A stretch of 64,000 bases of DNA from Kibdelosporangium aridum (GTDB lineage: Bacteria; Actinomycetota; Actinomycetes; Mycobacteriales; Pseudonocardiaceae): assembly GCF_900176515.1 (NCBI RefSeq), contig NZ_FWXV01000006.1, forward strand, positions 186,001 through 250,000, given 5' to 3'. Below, in pieces: positions 50,284 through 61,500 of the stretch. Both the position numbers and the translations under genes were made by a program. A model generated the notes under the pieces. It had not been told where the DNA came from. It made no database searches and saw only the letters and a program-made list of their open reading frames with translations. Position 1 is the stretch's first letter. Each line of letters opens with the position of its first letter.

Positions 50284-52434
50284 ATGACACAACAGACTCC
50301 GGTCGCCGTGGCGGCTGCGGACTTCGTCCCACTGCCGGCCCGGCTGCGTGCTTCGGCACAACGGCACCCCGATGCCCTCGCGGTCATCGACGCCGGCAAG
50401 CGCCTGAGCTACCCGGAACTGCGGGACGCCGCACACCGCCTCGCGCACCTGCTGCTGCGGCTCGGCGCCGCACCCGGTGACGCCGTGGCGGTGTGCCTGC
50501 CACACGGCGCGGACGCGGTCGTGGCCCAAGCGGCCGTTCTGGCGGCCGGGCTGCTGTACGTACCCGTCGACGCCGACCAGCCCGCAGAATTCATCCGGCA
50601 CGTCCTCATCACCACCGCGGTACGGCTCATCATCGGTTACTCGGCCGACCTCGCCGGCTGCGTGGCCAAGCTGGGCCCCGAAGCCGATGCGGTCACCGGC
50701 ATCGCCATGGATGATCCGGATGAGCTGGCGCAGCTGGCCGCCTGCCCGACGCACACCCCGAAGGCCGATCTCGCGCCGGGCGACCCCGCCTATGTCATCC
50801 ACACCTCCGGCTCCTCCGGTGCGCCCAAGGGCGTGCTGGTCAACCATGGCGCCATCGCCAACTCCACCAGTGCCCGCCTGCTGCGCTACCCGGAGAGTGT
50901 GGAGCGGTTCCTGCTCGTCTCGCCGATGACCTTCGACCCCTCGCTGGCCGGGCTGTGGTGGACCCTCTCCTGCGGTGGCACGCTGCGGATTCCCAAGGCC
51001 GGAGCACGCCACGTCCTCGACGAATTGCGCGCCGCGCTCACCGATTCCACCCGGGCGGTCTCGCACGTCATGCTGACCCCGTCCCTCTACCGTCGCGCGC
51101 TGGATGGTGTGCCGGTCGGGTCGTCAGGGCCGAGCCGGGTGATCGTCGGGGGCGAGCCCTGCCCCGCCGAACTGGTCACCGAGCACTACCGGCGCTTCCC
51201 CGACGCCACCTTGACCAACGAGTACGGTCCTGCCGAGGCGGCCGTGTGGTGCACCGCCGCCGACCTGGCGCCCGGCGCGGACGTCGTGATCGGTACGCCC
51301 ATCGCGGGAGTGGAAATCCTCGTCCTGGACGACCAGGGCCGGCCCGTTCCGACAGGCACGATGGGCGAGTTGGGCATCGCCGGTACCCAACTGGCCGACG
51401 GCTACCTGGGCAACCCCGAACTCACGGCGGAGAAGTTCCGGCCGCACCCGCTGCGCGGGAACGAGCGGATCTACCGGTCCGGCGATCTAGGGCGGCTGCG
51501 ACCGGATGGCCAGCTGGAGATCTTCGGCCGACTCGACGACCAGGTGAAGGTCCGCGGCTACCGGGTGGATCTCCAGGGTGTCGCCGCGCAGTTGCGCCGC
51601 CATCCCGGTGTCCGCGACGTCGCTGTCCTGCTGCGTGAACGCCCATACGACGCGTCGGATCGGATGCTGACGGCGTACGTCGTCCCCGAAGCCGACCTGG
51701 AGCGCACCGGCCGGGAACAGCGCAGCGCCTTGGCCGGTGTGGTCGACGATATCGCCGCCAACGCACCGGCACGCGGCAGCGACTTCGATACCAGCGGATG
51801 GATCAGCAGCTACACCAGAGCGCCGCTGCCGGACCCGGACATGCGCGAGTGGGTTGACCGCACGGTACGGCTGCTGAGCGAGTCCAGGTCGAAACGGTGC
51901 TGGAACTCGGCTGCGGCTCCGGAATGCTGCTGCTGCGCCTGGCCCCGGACACCAGGCGCTATGTCGGCCTGGATATCTCAGCCGCCGTCCTCGACGGACT
52001 GCGTACGGCGGTGGACCGGGCCGGCCTACGGCAGGTGGTGGAACTGGTGCACGGCGAGGCGGTCGACGCGGAACGCTTCCACGGCGCGCAGTTCGACCTC
52101 GTGGCGTGCAACTCTGTCACCCAGTACTTCGCGGACACCGAGTATCTGCGCCGCGCCACCGACGCCGCGATCCACGCGGCCGGCGGCGGGCGGGTCGTCT
52201 CCGGAGACGTGCGCGACCAGTCGCTGCTGGGCGCGTTTCACGCCTGTGTGGTGCTCACCCAGGCCGGCCTCGACACGCCCGGAGCGGAGCTGGCCCGGCG
52301 GTGGCGACGTCGCATGGCAGAAGAGGCGCAAATGCTGGTCGACCCACAGTGGTTCACCGGCTACGCGCGGCAGTCGCCCGGCGTGGCCCAGGTCGAAATA
52401 CGGCCCCGACGGGGACTTCGCCGCAACGAGATGA
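50284..52434 (+). CDS. NRPS, adenylation domain part (frameshifted from the methyltransferase-PCP-C part)
   Basis: From ATG 50284 (GGAAGG six bases upstream) the frame encodes an adenylation domain. YVIHTSGSSGAPKG (A3), TFDPSLAGLWW (A4), TNEYGPAEAAVW (A5), RSGDLGRLRPDG (A7) and GRLDDQVKVRGYRVD (A8) are present. Homology ends near 51880, where the text WVDRTVRLLSES should run into a methyltransferase. The actual frame instead continues as an unrelated arginine-rich shadow to 52434. The methyltransferase and the remaining domains are in another frame, starting at about 51858. So one gene of about 4.5 kb is split by a single-base indel between about 51858 and 51895. Either the gene is dead, the two pieces work as separate proteins, or the base call is wrong. 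Confidence 0.8.
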   Translation: MTQQTPVAVAAADFVPLPARLRASAQRHPDALAVIDAGKRLSYPELRDAAHRLAHLLLRLGAAPGDAVAVCLPHGADAVVAQAAVLAAGLLYVPVDADQPAEFIRHVLITTAVRLIIGYSADLAGCVAKLGPEADAVTGIAMDDPDELAQLAACPTHTPKADLAPGDPAYVIHTSGSSGAPKGVLVNHGAIANSTSARLLRYPESVERFLLVSPMTFDPSLAGLWWTLSCGGTLRIPKAGARHVLDELRAALTDSTRAVSHVMLTPSLYRRALDGVPVGSSGPSRVIVGGEPCPAELVTEHYRRFPDATLTNEYGPAEAAVWCTAADLAPGADVVIGTPIAGVEILVLDDQGRPVPTGTMGELGIAGTQLADGYLGNPELTAEKFRPHPLRGNERIYRSGDLGRLRPDGQLEIFGRLDDQVKVRGYRVDLQGVAAQLRRHPGVRDVAVLLRERPYDASDRMLTAYVVPEADLERTGREQRSALAGVVDDIAANAPARGSDFDTSGWISSYTRAPLPDPDMREWVDRTVRLLSESRSKRCWNSAAAPECCCCAWPRTPGAMSAWISQPPSSTDCVRRWTGPAYGRWWNWCTARRSTRNASTARSSTSWRATLSPSTSRTPSICAAPPTPRSTRPAAGGSSPETCATSRCWARFTPVWCSPRPASTRPERSWPGGGDVAWQKRRKCWSTHSGSPATRGSRPAWPRSKYGPDGDFAATR

Positions 52435-54767
52435 ACGACTTCCGATTCGACGTCGTCCTGCACATCCGTCCCCGGCCAGGCGTGGACATCGACCGATGGC
52501 TGGACTGGCCGCGGGAATCGCCGGACACCCGCACCCTGCGACAGCTTCTCCAGACGCGGCCCGAAACCCTGGGAATGCTGCGCATCCCCAACCGCCGCAC
52601 CGCGGCGGCCGCGGCCCTCGCCGCCGAACTGGCCACCGGAGCCGACCGGCCAACGGTCGAACTGCACGACCTCCAGCGGCAGGCCGAGGCGAAAGCGATC
52701 GACCCCGAGGACCTGATCGACCTCGCCGAGGAGCTCGGCTATCGCTGCCACCTCAGCCGGGCCTCGGCGGCACCCGACGGCGCCTTCGATGCGGCCTTCA
52801 CCCGGATCGGCGCGTCCCACGACGTCGACGCGGTACCGCGTTTTCCCACCGCGCCCGCCCACAGCCGGACCATGGTCACCGAGCCGGTGCGGCAGCGCAT
52901 CGTGGCCGACGCACGCGGCAGCCTGCTGCCGGCGCTGCGCCGCCACGCCGAGGCATCGCTGCCCGCCTACGAGCGTCCCGCCGCCTACGTTGCGATCCCC
53001 GAACTTCCACTGACCCGCCACGACAAGGTGGATGCCGCCGCCCTGCCCGAGCCCGAGGTGGAACGGCCCCAGATCAGCACGCCGTTCGCCGCGCCGAACT
53101 CGGAGACCCAGACCGCGGTCGCGGCGATCTGGGCCGAACTGCTCGGCATCGACCGAGTGGGCGCGTACGACGACTTCGTGGAGTTGGGCGGCGACTCGCT
53201 GCTCGCCGCGCGCTGCGCGGTCCGGCTCAGCGAATCCTTCGGGGTGCGACTGCCCTCCGGCATCGTGTTCACCGCACCGACCGTCGCCCGGGTCGCGCGG
53301 GTCATCGAAGACCGGTTCGCCGGGGCGGACGCATCCTCCGGGCCGACGGCGGACGGGATGGCGCCGAGCCCGCGAAGGCCGACGCCCCGGCTGCCGCTGA
53401 CCAGTTCGCAGTCGGTCTTCTGGTTCCTCGACCACTACCGGCGCCTCGGCGGATCACGCAATCCCGACTTCGCCCTGCCGGTCCACTACCGCATCAGCGG
53501 GCCCGTCGACACCGCAGCGCTGCGCGACGCCGTGGACACGCTCGTCGCCCGTCACCAGGCGCTGCGCACCGCCGTCCACCTCAACGCCGCGGACGGCTAT
53601 CAGACCGTCAACGAAGCGCGGCCGGGAATCCTGATGGTGCACACGCTCGACGCAGACGACCCCGAGAAGGCCCTGCGGGAGGCGGCAGGCCGCGACGACC
53701 GGCGGCCGTTGGACCCCGGCACGGGTGCGGTCTTCACCGCCGACCTGATCAGCGCCTCGCACACTGAGCACTTGCTGATCCTGCGCGTCCACCACATGGT
53801 CTGCGACGGCTGGGCTCTCGACGTTCTGGAGCAGGAACTTGGCGAGCTCTACCATGCCCGCCGCACGGGCCGTGCTGCCCGGCTCGGCCCGCCCCCGAGC
53901 TATGCGGACCATGTGCACCGCACCGACGAGCGATTCTTCGTCGATCTCGGCTGGCGCGACTGCGAGCCCTACCGCAGCGCGCTCGGCTACTGGGAGCGGT
54001 ACACAGTCGGGGCCGAGCCGATCTTCCTCACCGACCAGCACAACGCCGGCTCCCGCCGCACCGAGACCTGCGGTGTCATCCTGCCCGCGCACGAGGCACA
54101 GGCGCTGCTCGCCGTCGGCCGTGCCCACCAGGCCACGCTCTTCGCGTCCCTGCTGACCTGCCTTGCGCCGCTGCTGGCGGCTGACAGCGACGATCCGAAT
54201 GTCAGGCTGCTGACCTTGAACGCGGCACGCGACGAACCGGGCCTGGACCGCATGGTCGGCCTGCTGATCGACCCTGTGCTGATACGCGTCCAGGCCCCGA
54301 GCGGCAGCAGTTTCGGTGGCCTGCTGCGCCACACCTCCGAGATGGTGCGCCAGACGCTGGCCAACTCGGATGTTCCGCTGCTGGCGCTGTGCGAGCAGAT
54401 ACCCGAACTGATGACGGTCACCATGGAATCGCAGTTCGTGGCGTTCGAATGTCTACCCCCGGTCCGCGGCCTGAACCTCGACGGCTGCCGGCTACGCCGC
54501 AGCGACCCCTTCGAACCGGACTTCGCGGGCACCTCGTTCGACCTGCCCGTCGATCTGCTGTTGGTGGCCCGCCCGGAGGCGGACACCGTCCGGCTGGTGG
54601 CCCTGTACGACCCGGACACCTTCCCGGCCGAGTATGTGCGTGCGCTGCTCACCCGGCTGCGCGACGTAGCCGCCAACGGAGCGGCGAACCCGTCGGTGAC
54701 CGTGGACTCGCTGGTCGCCGCGGATCCGTGGATGGCAGGCCAACGACACCGCAAGGACGCGGAATGA
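51897..54767 (+). CDS. NRPS, methyltransferase - PCP - condensation part
   Basis: The continuation in the third frame. A SAM methyltransferase (VLELGCGSGMLLLRL, then DLVACNSVTQYF) is inserted in the A domain after A8, as in N-methylating NRPS modules. The A domain resumes at about 52900 with ERPAAYVAIPELPLTRHDKVD (A10). A PCP with DDFVELGGDSLLAARCA follows, then a condensation domain with LPLTSSQSVFWFLDHY and the intact HHMVCDGW active-site motif. Order is A-MT-PCP-C, with the C domain last, so the product should be passed on by condensation to a carrier-bound partner in trans. The earliest possible frame start is 51858; GTG 51897 is the first start codon but has no ribosome site. The stop overlaps the next ORF as ATGA. 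Confidence 0.82.
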   Translation: MLELGCGSGMLLLRLAPDTRRYVGLDISAAVLDGLRTAVDRAGLRQVVELVHGEAVDAERFHGAQFDLVACNSVTQYFADTEYLRRATDAAIHAAGGGRVVSGDVRDQSLLGAFHACVVLTQAGLDTPGAELARRWRRRMAEEAQMLVDPQWFTGYARQSPGVAQVEIRPRRGLRRNEMNDFRFDVVLHIRPRPGVDIDRWLDWPRESPDTRTLRQLLQTRPETLGMLRIPNRRTAAAAALAAELATGADRPTVELHDLQRQAEAKAIDPEDLIDLAEELGYRCHLSRASAAPDGAFDAAFTRIGASHDVDAVPRFPTAPAHSRTMVTEPVRQRIVADARGSLLPALRRHAEASLPAYERPAAYVAIPELPLTRHDKVDAAALPEPEVERPQISTPFAAPNSETQTAVAAIWAELLGIDRVGAYDDFVELGGDSLLAARCAVRLSESFGVRLPSGIVFTAPTVARVARVIEDRFAGADASSGPTADGMAPSPRRPTPRLPLTSSQSVFWFLDHYRRLGGSRNPDFALPVHYRISGPVDTAALRDAVDTLVARHQALRTAVHLNAADGYQTVNEARPGILMVHTLDADDPEKALREAAGRDDRRPLDPGTGAVFTADLISASHTEHLLILRVHHMVCDGWALDVLEQELGELYHARRTGRAARLGPPPSYADHVHRTDERFFVDLGWRDCEPYRSALGYWERYTVGAEPIFLTDQHNAGSRRTETCGVILPAHEAQALLAVGRAHQATLFASLLTCLAPLLAADSDDPNVRLLTLNAARDEPGLDRMVGLLIDPVLIRVQAPSGSSFGGLLRHTSEMVRQTLANSDVPLLALCEQIPELMTVTMESQFVAFECLPPVRGLNLDGCRLRRSDPFEPDFAGTSFDLPVDLLLVARPEADTVRLVALYDPDTFPAEYVRALLTRLRDVAANGAANPSVTVDSLVAADPWMAGQRHRKDAE

Positions 54768-54994
54768 GCAACCGGGTACGCGGCCACCCCGTCTACGGCG
54801 CAGTCCACGACCGGTATGGCTCAGGTGGTTCCACTCGGCCGACCTGTCCTCGACATGTCCTCAATGGACTGAGGAGCGGGGGTGTGACGCTCCCTGTGCC
54901 GCTCGAAAGTCATCGCTGCAGGCGGAACTCGTTGATGAGTCCATTGAGGACGCGGGTGCGTAACAATGCTGCCGCCCGCCGCGCCCGGCAGTGA
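54764..54994 (+). CDS. Small ORF overlapping the NRPS stop, possibly a truncated methyltransferase start
   Basis: 76 codons beginning in an ATGA overlap with the NRPS stop. The first 18 residues (MSNRVRGHPVYGAVHDRY) faintly resemble the HP-x-x-x-x-x-YDR opening of class I methyltransferases. The remainder is low-complexity and crosses the inverted repeat at 54857-54951. It may be the 5' stub of a gene lost by rearrangement. Confidence 0.3.
   Translation: MSNRVRGHPVYGAVHDRYGSGGSTRPTCPRHVLNGLRSGGVTLPVPLESHRCRRNSLMSPLRTRVRNNAAARRARQ
54857..54951. repeat. Inverted repeat between the convergent NRPS genes
   Basis: A 14-bp perfect inverted repeat (GTCCTCAATGGACT and its complement, arms 54857-54870 and 54938-54951) is separated by 67 nt. 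It lies between the plus-strand NRPS and the minus-strand MbtH gene. It could be a bidirectional terminator or the ends of a small mobile relic. Confidence 0.75.
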
Positions 54995-55058
54995 GCACCA
55001 CGTCGAGACCGACCAACCAATCAGTGAACTGCTTCCAACCCGGCAGCGCACGAGCGGG

Positions 55059-55280
55059 TCAGACCGAGTCGTCGACCATGGCTTCCTGCAAGCTCTTCGG
55101 CCGCATGTCCGTCCAGTTGTCCTCGATGTACGCCACGCACGCAGCCCGGCTTTCCGCACCGAACACCACACGCCAACCGCCGGGCACGTCGGCGAACACG
55201 GGCCACAGCGAGTGCTGTTCCTCGTCGTTCACGAGGACGTAGAACCGTCCGTTTTCGTCGTCGAAGGGATTCGTGTTCAT
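55059..55280 (-). CDS. MbtH-like protein
   Basis: 73 residues, the usual MbtH length. [24 protein letters not shown], read in two parts, and [27 protein letters not shown] include the three family tryptophans (SLWP, GWR, NWTDMRP). MbtH proteins bind adenylation domains and are needed for their solubility or activity. The gene is on the minus strand, downstream of the large NRPS (gap about 255 nt), so it probably serves it, and may also serve the convergent NRPS. Confidence 0.95.
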   Translation of the reverse strand: MNTNPFDDENGRFYVLVNDEEQHSLWPVFADVPGGWRVVFGAESRAACVAYIEDNWTDMRPKSLQEAMVDDSV

Positions 55281-55535
55281 CTTCGCCTCTCAGGGAGCTA
55301 AGAATTTCCGCGCTTGTGCGCGAACCAAGTGATCAGCCCGGCCATTCATTCTTCCCACGAAGGCGTACCGGCCGTCGATGCGATGGCGAAGTGACTCGCC
55401 TTACTCGTAGCGCCATTCGTCGGCAGGACACCGCGCCAGGGGTTAGTACGGCCGCCGCACAATGTGATCTTGATCGGCGGGTCGTGATCAAGAAGACGGC
55501 CACCGCGTGATCAACTTCAAGGTGTGTTGGATCTC

Positions 55536-58500
55536 CTAAAGAGTGATGTGTTCAGCCTTGTCGAGGTAGCGCTGAAGCACCGGGCCGATCACCGCGAGTG
55601 CCTCGGGGTTGGTCATCATCGAGTGCTTGCAGTCGACCGCGTGATCGTGGATCTCACCGCCAACGAACGGACGCCATGCGGTGGCGTTGCGGATGTTGTA
55701 CGTGTCCGCCGAGGCCGTGAAGAACACGATGTCGCCGTCGTAGCGGCCGGGCTCGAATCCCCGTGCCAGGTCGAACGCGCCGGTGTAGCCGGTGTGGAGC
55801 CGCTCGAAGTGCGCGGGAGTCAGCGCCGCGAAGAGAGCGGATCGTCCGCGAACAAGCTCCGCCACCTGGGCCAGGGTGATGTCGTCGCCGGGCAGGTCGA
55901 TGTCGATGCCGAACTCGTCCAGCAGTTCGGCGATGTCCGTGTCGGCGGCGGAGTCGGCCGGGGGGATGAAGCTGTCCATCATGGCCAGCAGCGCGACGTC
56001 GTCGCCGAGGTCGCGCAGCCGCACGGCGGTCTCGTGTGCGATCAGGCCGCCGAGTGACCAGCCCAGCAGATGGTATGGCCCGTTCGGCTGCACCTTCTTG
56101 ATCTCGCTGATGTACCGCGCCGCCGCCTGCTGGATCGAGTCGAACGCGGTGCCGTCGGTGATGTGCGGCGACTGCAGCCCGTAGAGCGGCCGTTGAGCGT
56201 CCAGGTGGGACAGCAGGCCTGTGTAGCACCAGGACAGACCGAGCGCGGGATGGACGCAGAACAGCGGGGACTTGGCTCCGTGTGAGCGGATCGGCAGCAA
56301 CGGGTCCAGTGCCGCGTCGATCAGGGCGACGGACGGACGGTGGGCCGTGTCGATCCGGCCGGCGATGGCGGCTGGCGTCGGATCGACGAACATCGCCTGC
56401 ACCGGCACCTCGATGCCGTGCCGCTCGCGCACGGTCGCGACGACGCGGGTGGCCAGCAGGGAGTTCCCGCCCAGTTCGAAGAAGCCGTCGTGCGTGCTGA
56501 CCGAGTCCATGCCGAGAACGATCGCGAACGCCTCGCACAAGGCCGCTTCCGTCACCGTCCTCGGCGCCCGGAAGTCCTTGTGGACGCTGAAGACCGGTTC
56601 CGGCAGCGCCCTGCGATCCAGCTTGCCGACTGGGTCGAGCGGGACCGAGTCGAGCACGGTGATCGACTGCGGCACCAGGTACCCCGGCAGCCGGTCGCGG
56701 GCGTGGGCGCGCAGGTCGGCTGTTGCTCCGGGGGCCAGCTTGACGTAGGACACCAGGACTGTCGTCCCGTTCGGCATCTCGTGCCCGATGGTACGGGAGA
56801 ACTCGACATCCGCGTGTTCGCACAGGACCGCGTCGATCTCGCCGGGTTCGATGCGGAACCCGCGGATCTTCACCTGGTGGTCGGCACGCCCGACGTACTC
56901 GATCTCCGGGCCCGCCGTGCGCGGTGACCACCGGACCCGGTCGCCGGTGCGGTACATCCGCTCGCCCGGCTTGCCATAGGGGTTGGCCACGAACCGTTCC
57001 GCGGTCAGACCAGGCCGCCGGTGGTAGCCGCGGGCCAGGCCAGGGCCGGCCAGATACAGCTCACCGGTCACGCCGACCGGCACCGGGCGCAGCCGGTCAT
57101 CGAGGATCATCGCGGTGGCACCGCGAATCGGGCCTCCGATGGTGATGGGGCCGTCCGGCGCCATCGGCGGGCCCATCGTCGTGACGATGGTGGTCTCGGT
57201 CGGTCCGTAGACGTTGTGCAGGCCGCGTCCCGGCGCCCAGCGGCCGACCAGGTCGGGTGGACACGCCTCGCCCCCGACCAGCAGATGGGTCAGGTCGCCG
57301 AGCTCGCCGGGGTCGGTGGTCGCGAGCGCCGAGGTCGTGATGAACGCGTGCGTGATCCGCTCGGCGGTGAGCAACCGGGTGAGGTCCGTCCCGCCGTAGA
57401 TCCCCGGTGGCGTGACCACCACCGTCGCCGCCCCGCCGAAGGCGAGCATCAGGTCCAGCACCGCCCCGTCGAAGCTCGGCGACGAGAAGTGCAGGACCCG
57501 GCACCCGGAACGCACCTGGAACCGTTCGGCCGTCTCGTAAGCGAAGTTCGACAGACCGGCGTGGGTGACGGTCACGCCCTTGGGCACGCCCGTCGATCCG
57601 GAGGTGTACACCAGGTACGCGGGGTGGTCGAGACGCAGTTCGACGCCGGTGACCGGCTTCGGCGACATCGATGCCACCTCGGCGGCGAAGGCCGGGTCGT
57701 CGAGCGGCAACCAGTCGAGGTCGCTGGGCAGCTCGTGGTACTGCGCCACCGTGGTCAGCCCGGTCGTGACGCCTGCGTCGGCCAGCATGTGCGCCTTGCG
57801 CTGGTGCGGGTACGCCGGATCGATCGGCACGAACGCCGCTCCGGCCTTGGTGACCGCCAGCATCGCGAGCACGGACTCCATTGAACGCGCGAGTCCCAGC
57901 GCCACAAAGGTTTCCGGCCCGACCCCCCGGCCGATGAGCGCCCTGGCGAGCTGGTTGGCGCGCCGGTCCAGCTCGGCGTAGGTCAGCTCGGCGCCGTCGC
58001 AGCGCAACGCGACCGCGTTGGGGTCGACGGCGACGGCCGCGGCGAACAGCTCCGGGAACGTGACGGCGGCGCCGGGATCCGGTCCACGGACCGCCGATGC
58101 CTCGGCGGGCAGCAGCACGTCGAGATCGCCGACCGCCCTGTCCGGATCGGCGACGGCCGCGGACAACAGCCGGACGAACCGCTGTCCGATCGCCGCGGCG
58201 GTGTCGGGGTCGAACAGGTCGGCCGCGTAGGTGAGCTGGAGGTCGAGCCCGTCCCGCTCGGTCACGGTGAACTGGAGGTCGAACCGCGCGACGCCCGCGT
58301 CGACCTCGGCGACGTCCACGTCGAGACCGGGCAGCCGCACGTCCGGCGCCGGATCCCGCAGCAACAGCGTCACCTGGAAGAACGGCTGGTGCGCGGTGGA
58401 ACGCCCTGGGTTGAGCTCCTCGACCAGACGCTCGAAAGGGACGTCCGCGTGCGCGAAGGCGTTGAGGTCGTTCTCCCGCACGGCGCGCAGGAGTTCGGCA

Positions 58501-61500
58501 AACGAGCGCTCGCCCGTCACCTCCGTCCGCAGCACCAGCATGTTGACGAACATGCCGATGAGGGGATCGAGCTGCGGCACGGTCCGGCCCGCGATCGGGG
58601 TGCCGATGACCACGTCGCCGGTGGCGGCCAGCCTGTGCAGCAGGACGGCGAGCGCGGTGTGCAGCACCATGAACAGGCTGGCGTCGTGGTCGCGTGCCAG
58701 ACCGAGCAGCGCGCGGTGCACGTCCGCTTCGACGAACGCCGTGGTCGAGCCACCGCGATGCGACAGGGATGGCGGCCGCGGACGATCGGCGGGCACGTCG
58801 AGGTGCTCGGGCAGACCCGCCAATGTCCGGCGCCAGTACTCGACCTGCGCGTCCGCCGCGCTGTCGAGCGTCTCGCGTTGCCAGAGCGTGTAGTCGGCGT
58901 ACTGGACGTCGAGGTCGTCCCAGCCGGGGGCGAGCCCGTCGCGGCGCCGGGTGTAGGCCGTCATGAGGTCCTGCGCCAACGGGGTCAGCGACCATCCGTC
59001 CATCGCGATGTGGTGCAGGACAACGACAAGCAGGTGCGTGTCGGTGTCCATACGGAACAGTGCGGCCCGCAGCGGCTCGTCCACGGTGAGGTCGAAACCG
59101 CGACTCACGAACGCGTCGGGATCGTCGGCGGTGATCAGATCGATGTCACCGTCCCTGATCAGCTGGTAGGGACCGTCAGCCGAGTCGGGGTACACGGTGC
59201 GCAGCACCTCGTGCCGCTGCCGCACGTCCCGCAGCGCCTGCCGCAGCGCCGTGATGTCGAGCGCGCCACGCAGCCGCATCGCCACCGGGATGTTGTACGC
59301 GGCCGACTCCACGTCGAACCGGTTGAGGAACCACAGTCGCTGCTGCGCGAACGAGAGCGGAATCCGTTCGGGCCGCTGCTGCCGCACCAGAACCGGCCGT
59401 TCCTGTGGCACGTCCACATCCAGCAGTGCCGCGAGCCGCGCGGGCGTCGGGTGGTCGAACACGGCCCTGACGCTGGGCCGGTGCCCGGTCGCGGTGGCGA
59501 TGCGGGCCACGACCTGGGTGGCGAGCAGCGAGTTTCCACCGCTGTCGAAGAAGTTGTCGTCGGCGCCGACGTGGGCGAGCCCGGCCACGTCGGCCATGAT
59601 CGACGCGACCAGCTTCTCGTTCGGGGTGCTCGGCTCGCGCGACGCCATGATCGTGGAACCGAAGACCGGCTCGGGCAGCGCCCCGCAGTCGAGTTTGCCG
59701 GTCTCGGTGCGCGGCACGGTTTCCAGCGCCACCACGGCGGCCGGAACCATGTGCGACGGCAGCCGTTCGGCGACGTGGGCGCGGATCGACTCGGCGTCGG
59801 ACACCGCCACGACATAGGTCACGATGCGGGCGCGGCGCACCTCCGTGTGGGCGAAGCGGACCCCCGGGCAGGCGGCGACGGCGGCGTTGATCTCACCGAG
59901 CTCGATGCGGACGCCGTGCACCTTCACCTGGTCGTCGCCGCGGCCGAGGTAGACCAGCTCGCCGTCGGCGGTCCACCGGACGATGTCGCCGGTGCGGTAC
60001 ATCCGCTCGCCTGTGCCGAACGGATCCGCGACGAAGCGCTGTGCGGTCAGCCCCGGCTGTCCGAGGTAGCCGGTGGCCAACCCGCCGCCGCCGAGGTAGA
60101 GCTCACCGGCGACACCGACCGGCACCGGGCGCAGCCGCTCGTCGAGGACCAGCGCGGTGACACCGCGCACCGGTCGCCCGATGACGACCGGGCGCTCGGG
60201 AGACATCGGTTCGGAAAAAGTCGCGACGATGGTGGTTTCGGTCGGGCCGTAGCCGTTGACCATGCGGCGTCCCGCCGACCAGCGCTCGACGAGCTCCGTC
60301 CCGCACGCCTCGCCCGCGGGGATAAGCCCGCGCAGCTGGGGCAACGGCCAGCGAACGGGATCGATGGTCGCGAGCGCGGTGGGCGTGAGGCAGGCGTGCG
60401 TGACCCGCTCCCGCTCCAGCAGTTCGGCGAGGTCGTCACCGCCGTAGACGTCGGCGGGCGCGACCACCATCGTGGCTCCCGCGCTGAACGCCAGCAGCAG
60501 CTCCAGCACCGACATGTCGAAGTTGAGCGACGCGGCGTGCAGGGTGCGCGACTGTTCGGTGACGCCCAGCCGCTTGCGTTGCTCGGCCGCGAAGTTCGAC
60601 AGCCCGCGGTGGGGCACCGCGACAGCTTTCGGCGCCCCGGTCGATCCTGAGGTGTAGATGATGTAGGCGGTGTTCTCGATCCGGATCGGCCGGACGCGAT
60701 CCGCGTCGCCGACGGGAGCGCAACTGAACCCGTCGAGTTCACTGAACGTCAGCCAGTCGACGTCGCCGGAAAGGTCCTGGCCGAGTCCATAGTGGACACA
60801 AGAGTCGGCGAGCATGTGCCGGATCCGGGCAGCCGGATGCCGTGGGTCCACCGCCAGGAACGCGGCGCCGGTCTTGGCCACGGCCACCGTCGCGACCACG
60901 GAGTCGATGGACCTGGTCAGCCCGATCGCCACCACGTCCTCGGTTCCGACGCCGCGCGCGATCAGCGCCCGCGCCATGCGGTTCGTGCGCTCGTCCAGCT
61001 CGCGGTACGTCAGTTCGTCCGAACCCGCGCGCACGGCGACGCGGTCCGGGTGGCGCGCGGCGAAGAGCTCGGGCAACGTGACCGGGCGATCGGGACACCG
61101 GCCGCGTGCCGGTGCGAACGCGGCTCGTTCGCGCTCGGTCAGCACGTCGATATCGCCGAGCGCGATCTCCGGGTCCGCCACGACCGCCGCGAGCACCTTG
61201 CCGAACCTTTGCGCGATCGTCGCCACGGTGGTGGCGTCGAAGAGCTCGGTGCTGTAGCCGAACTCGAACCGGTCCGCCCCGGTGACGCGCAGTTCGAGAT
61301 CGAACTTCGCCAGCTCGGTGCCGAGCTCGTCGACCCGCAGCTCAACGCCGGGGAGCTCCAGCCGTGGCAACGCGTGGTCCTCGACCACGAGCGCCACCTG
61401 GAACAGCGGATGCCGGGAAGCGGTGCGCACCGGCTTGAGCGCGTCGACAACCCGCTCGAACGGGATGGCCGAGTGCGCCATCGCGGCGAGGGTGGTGTCG

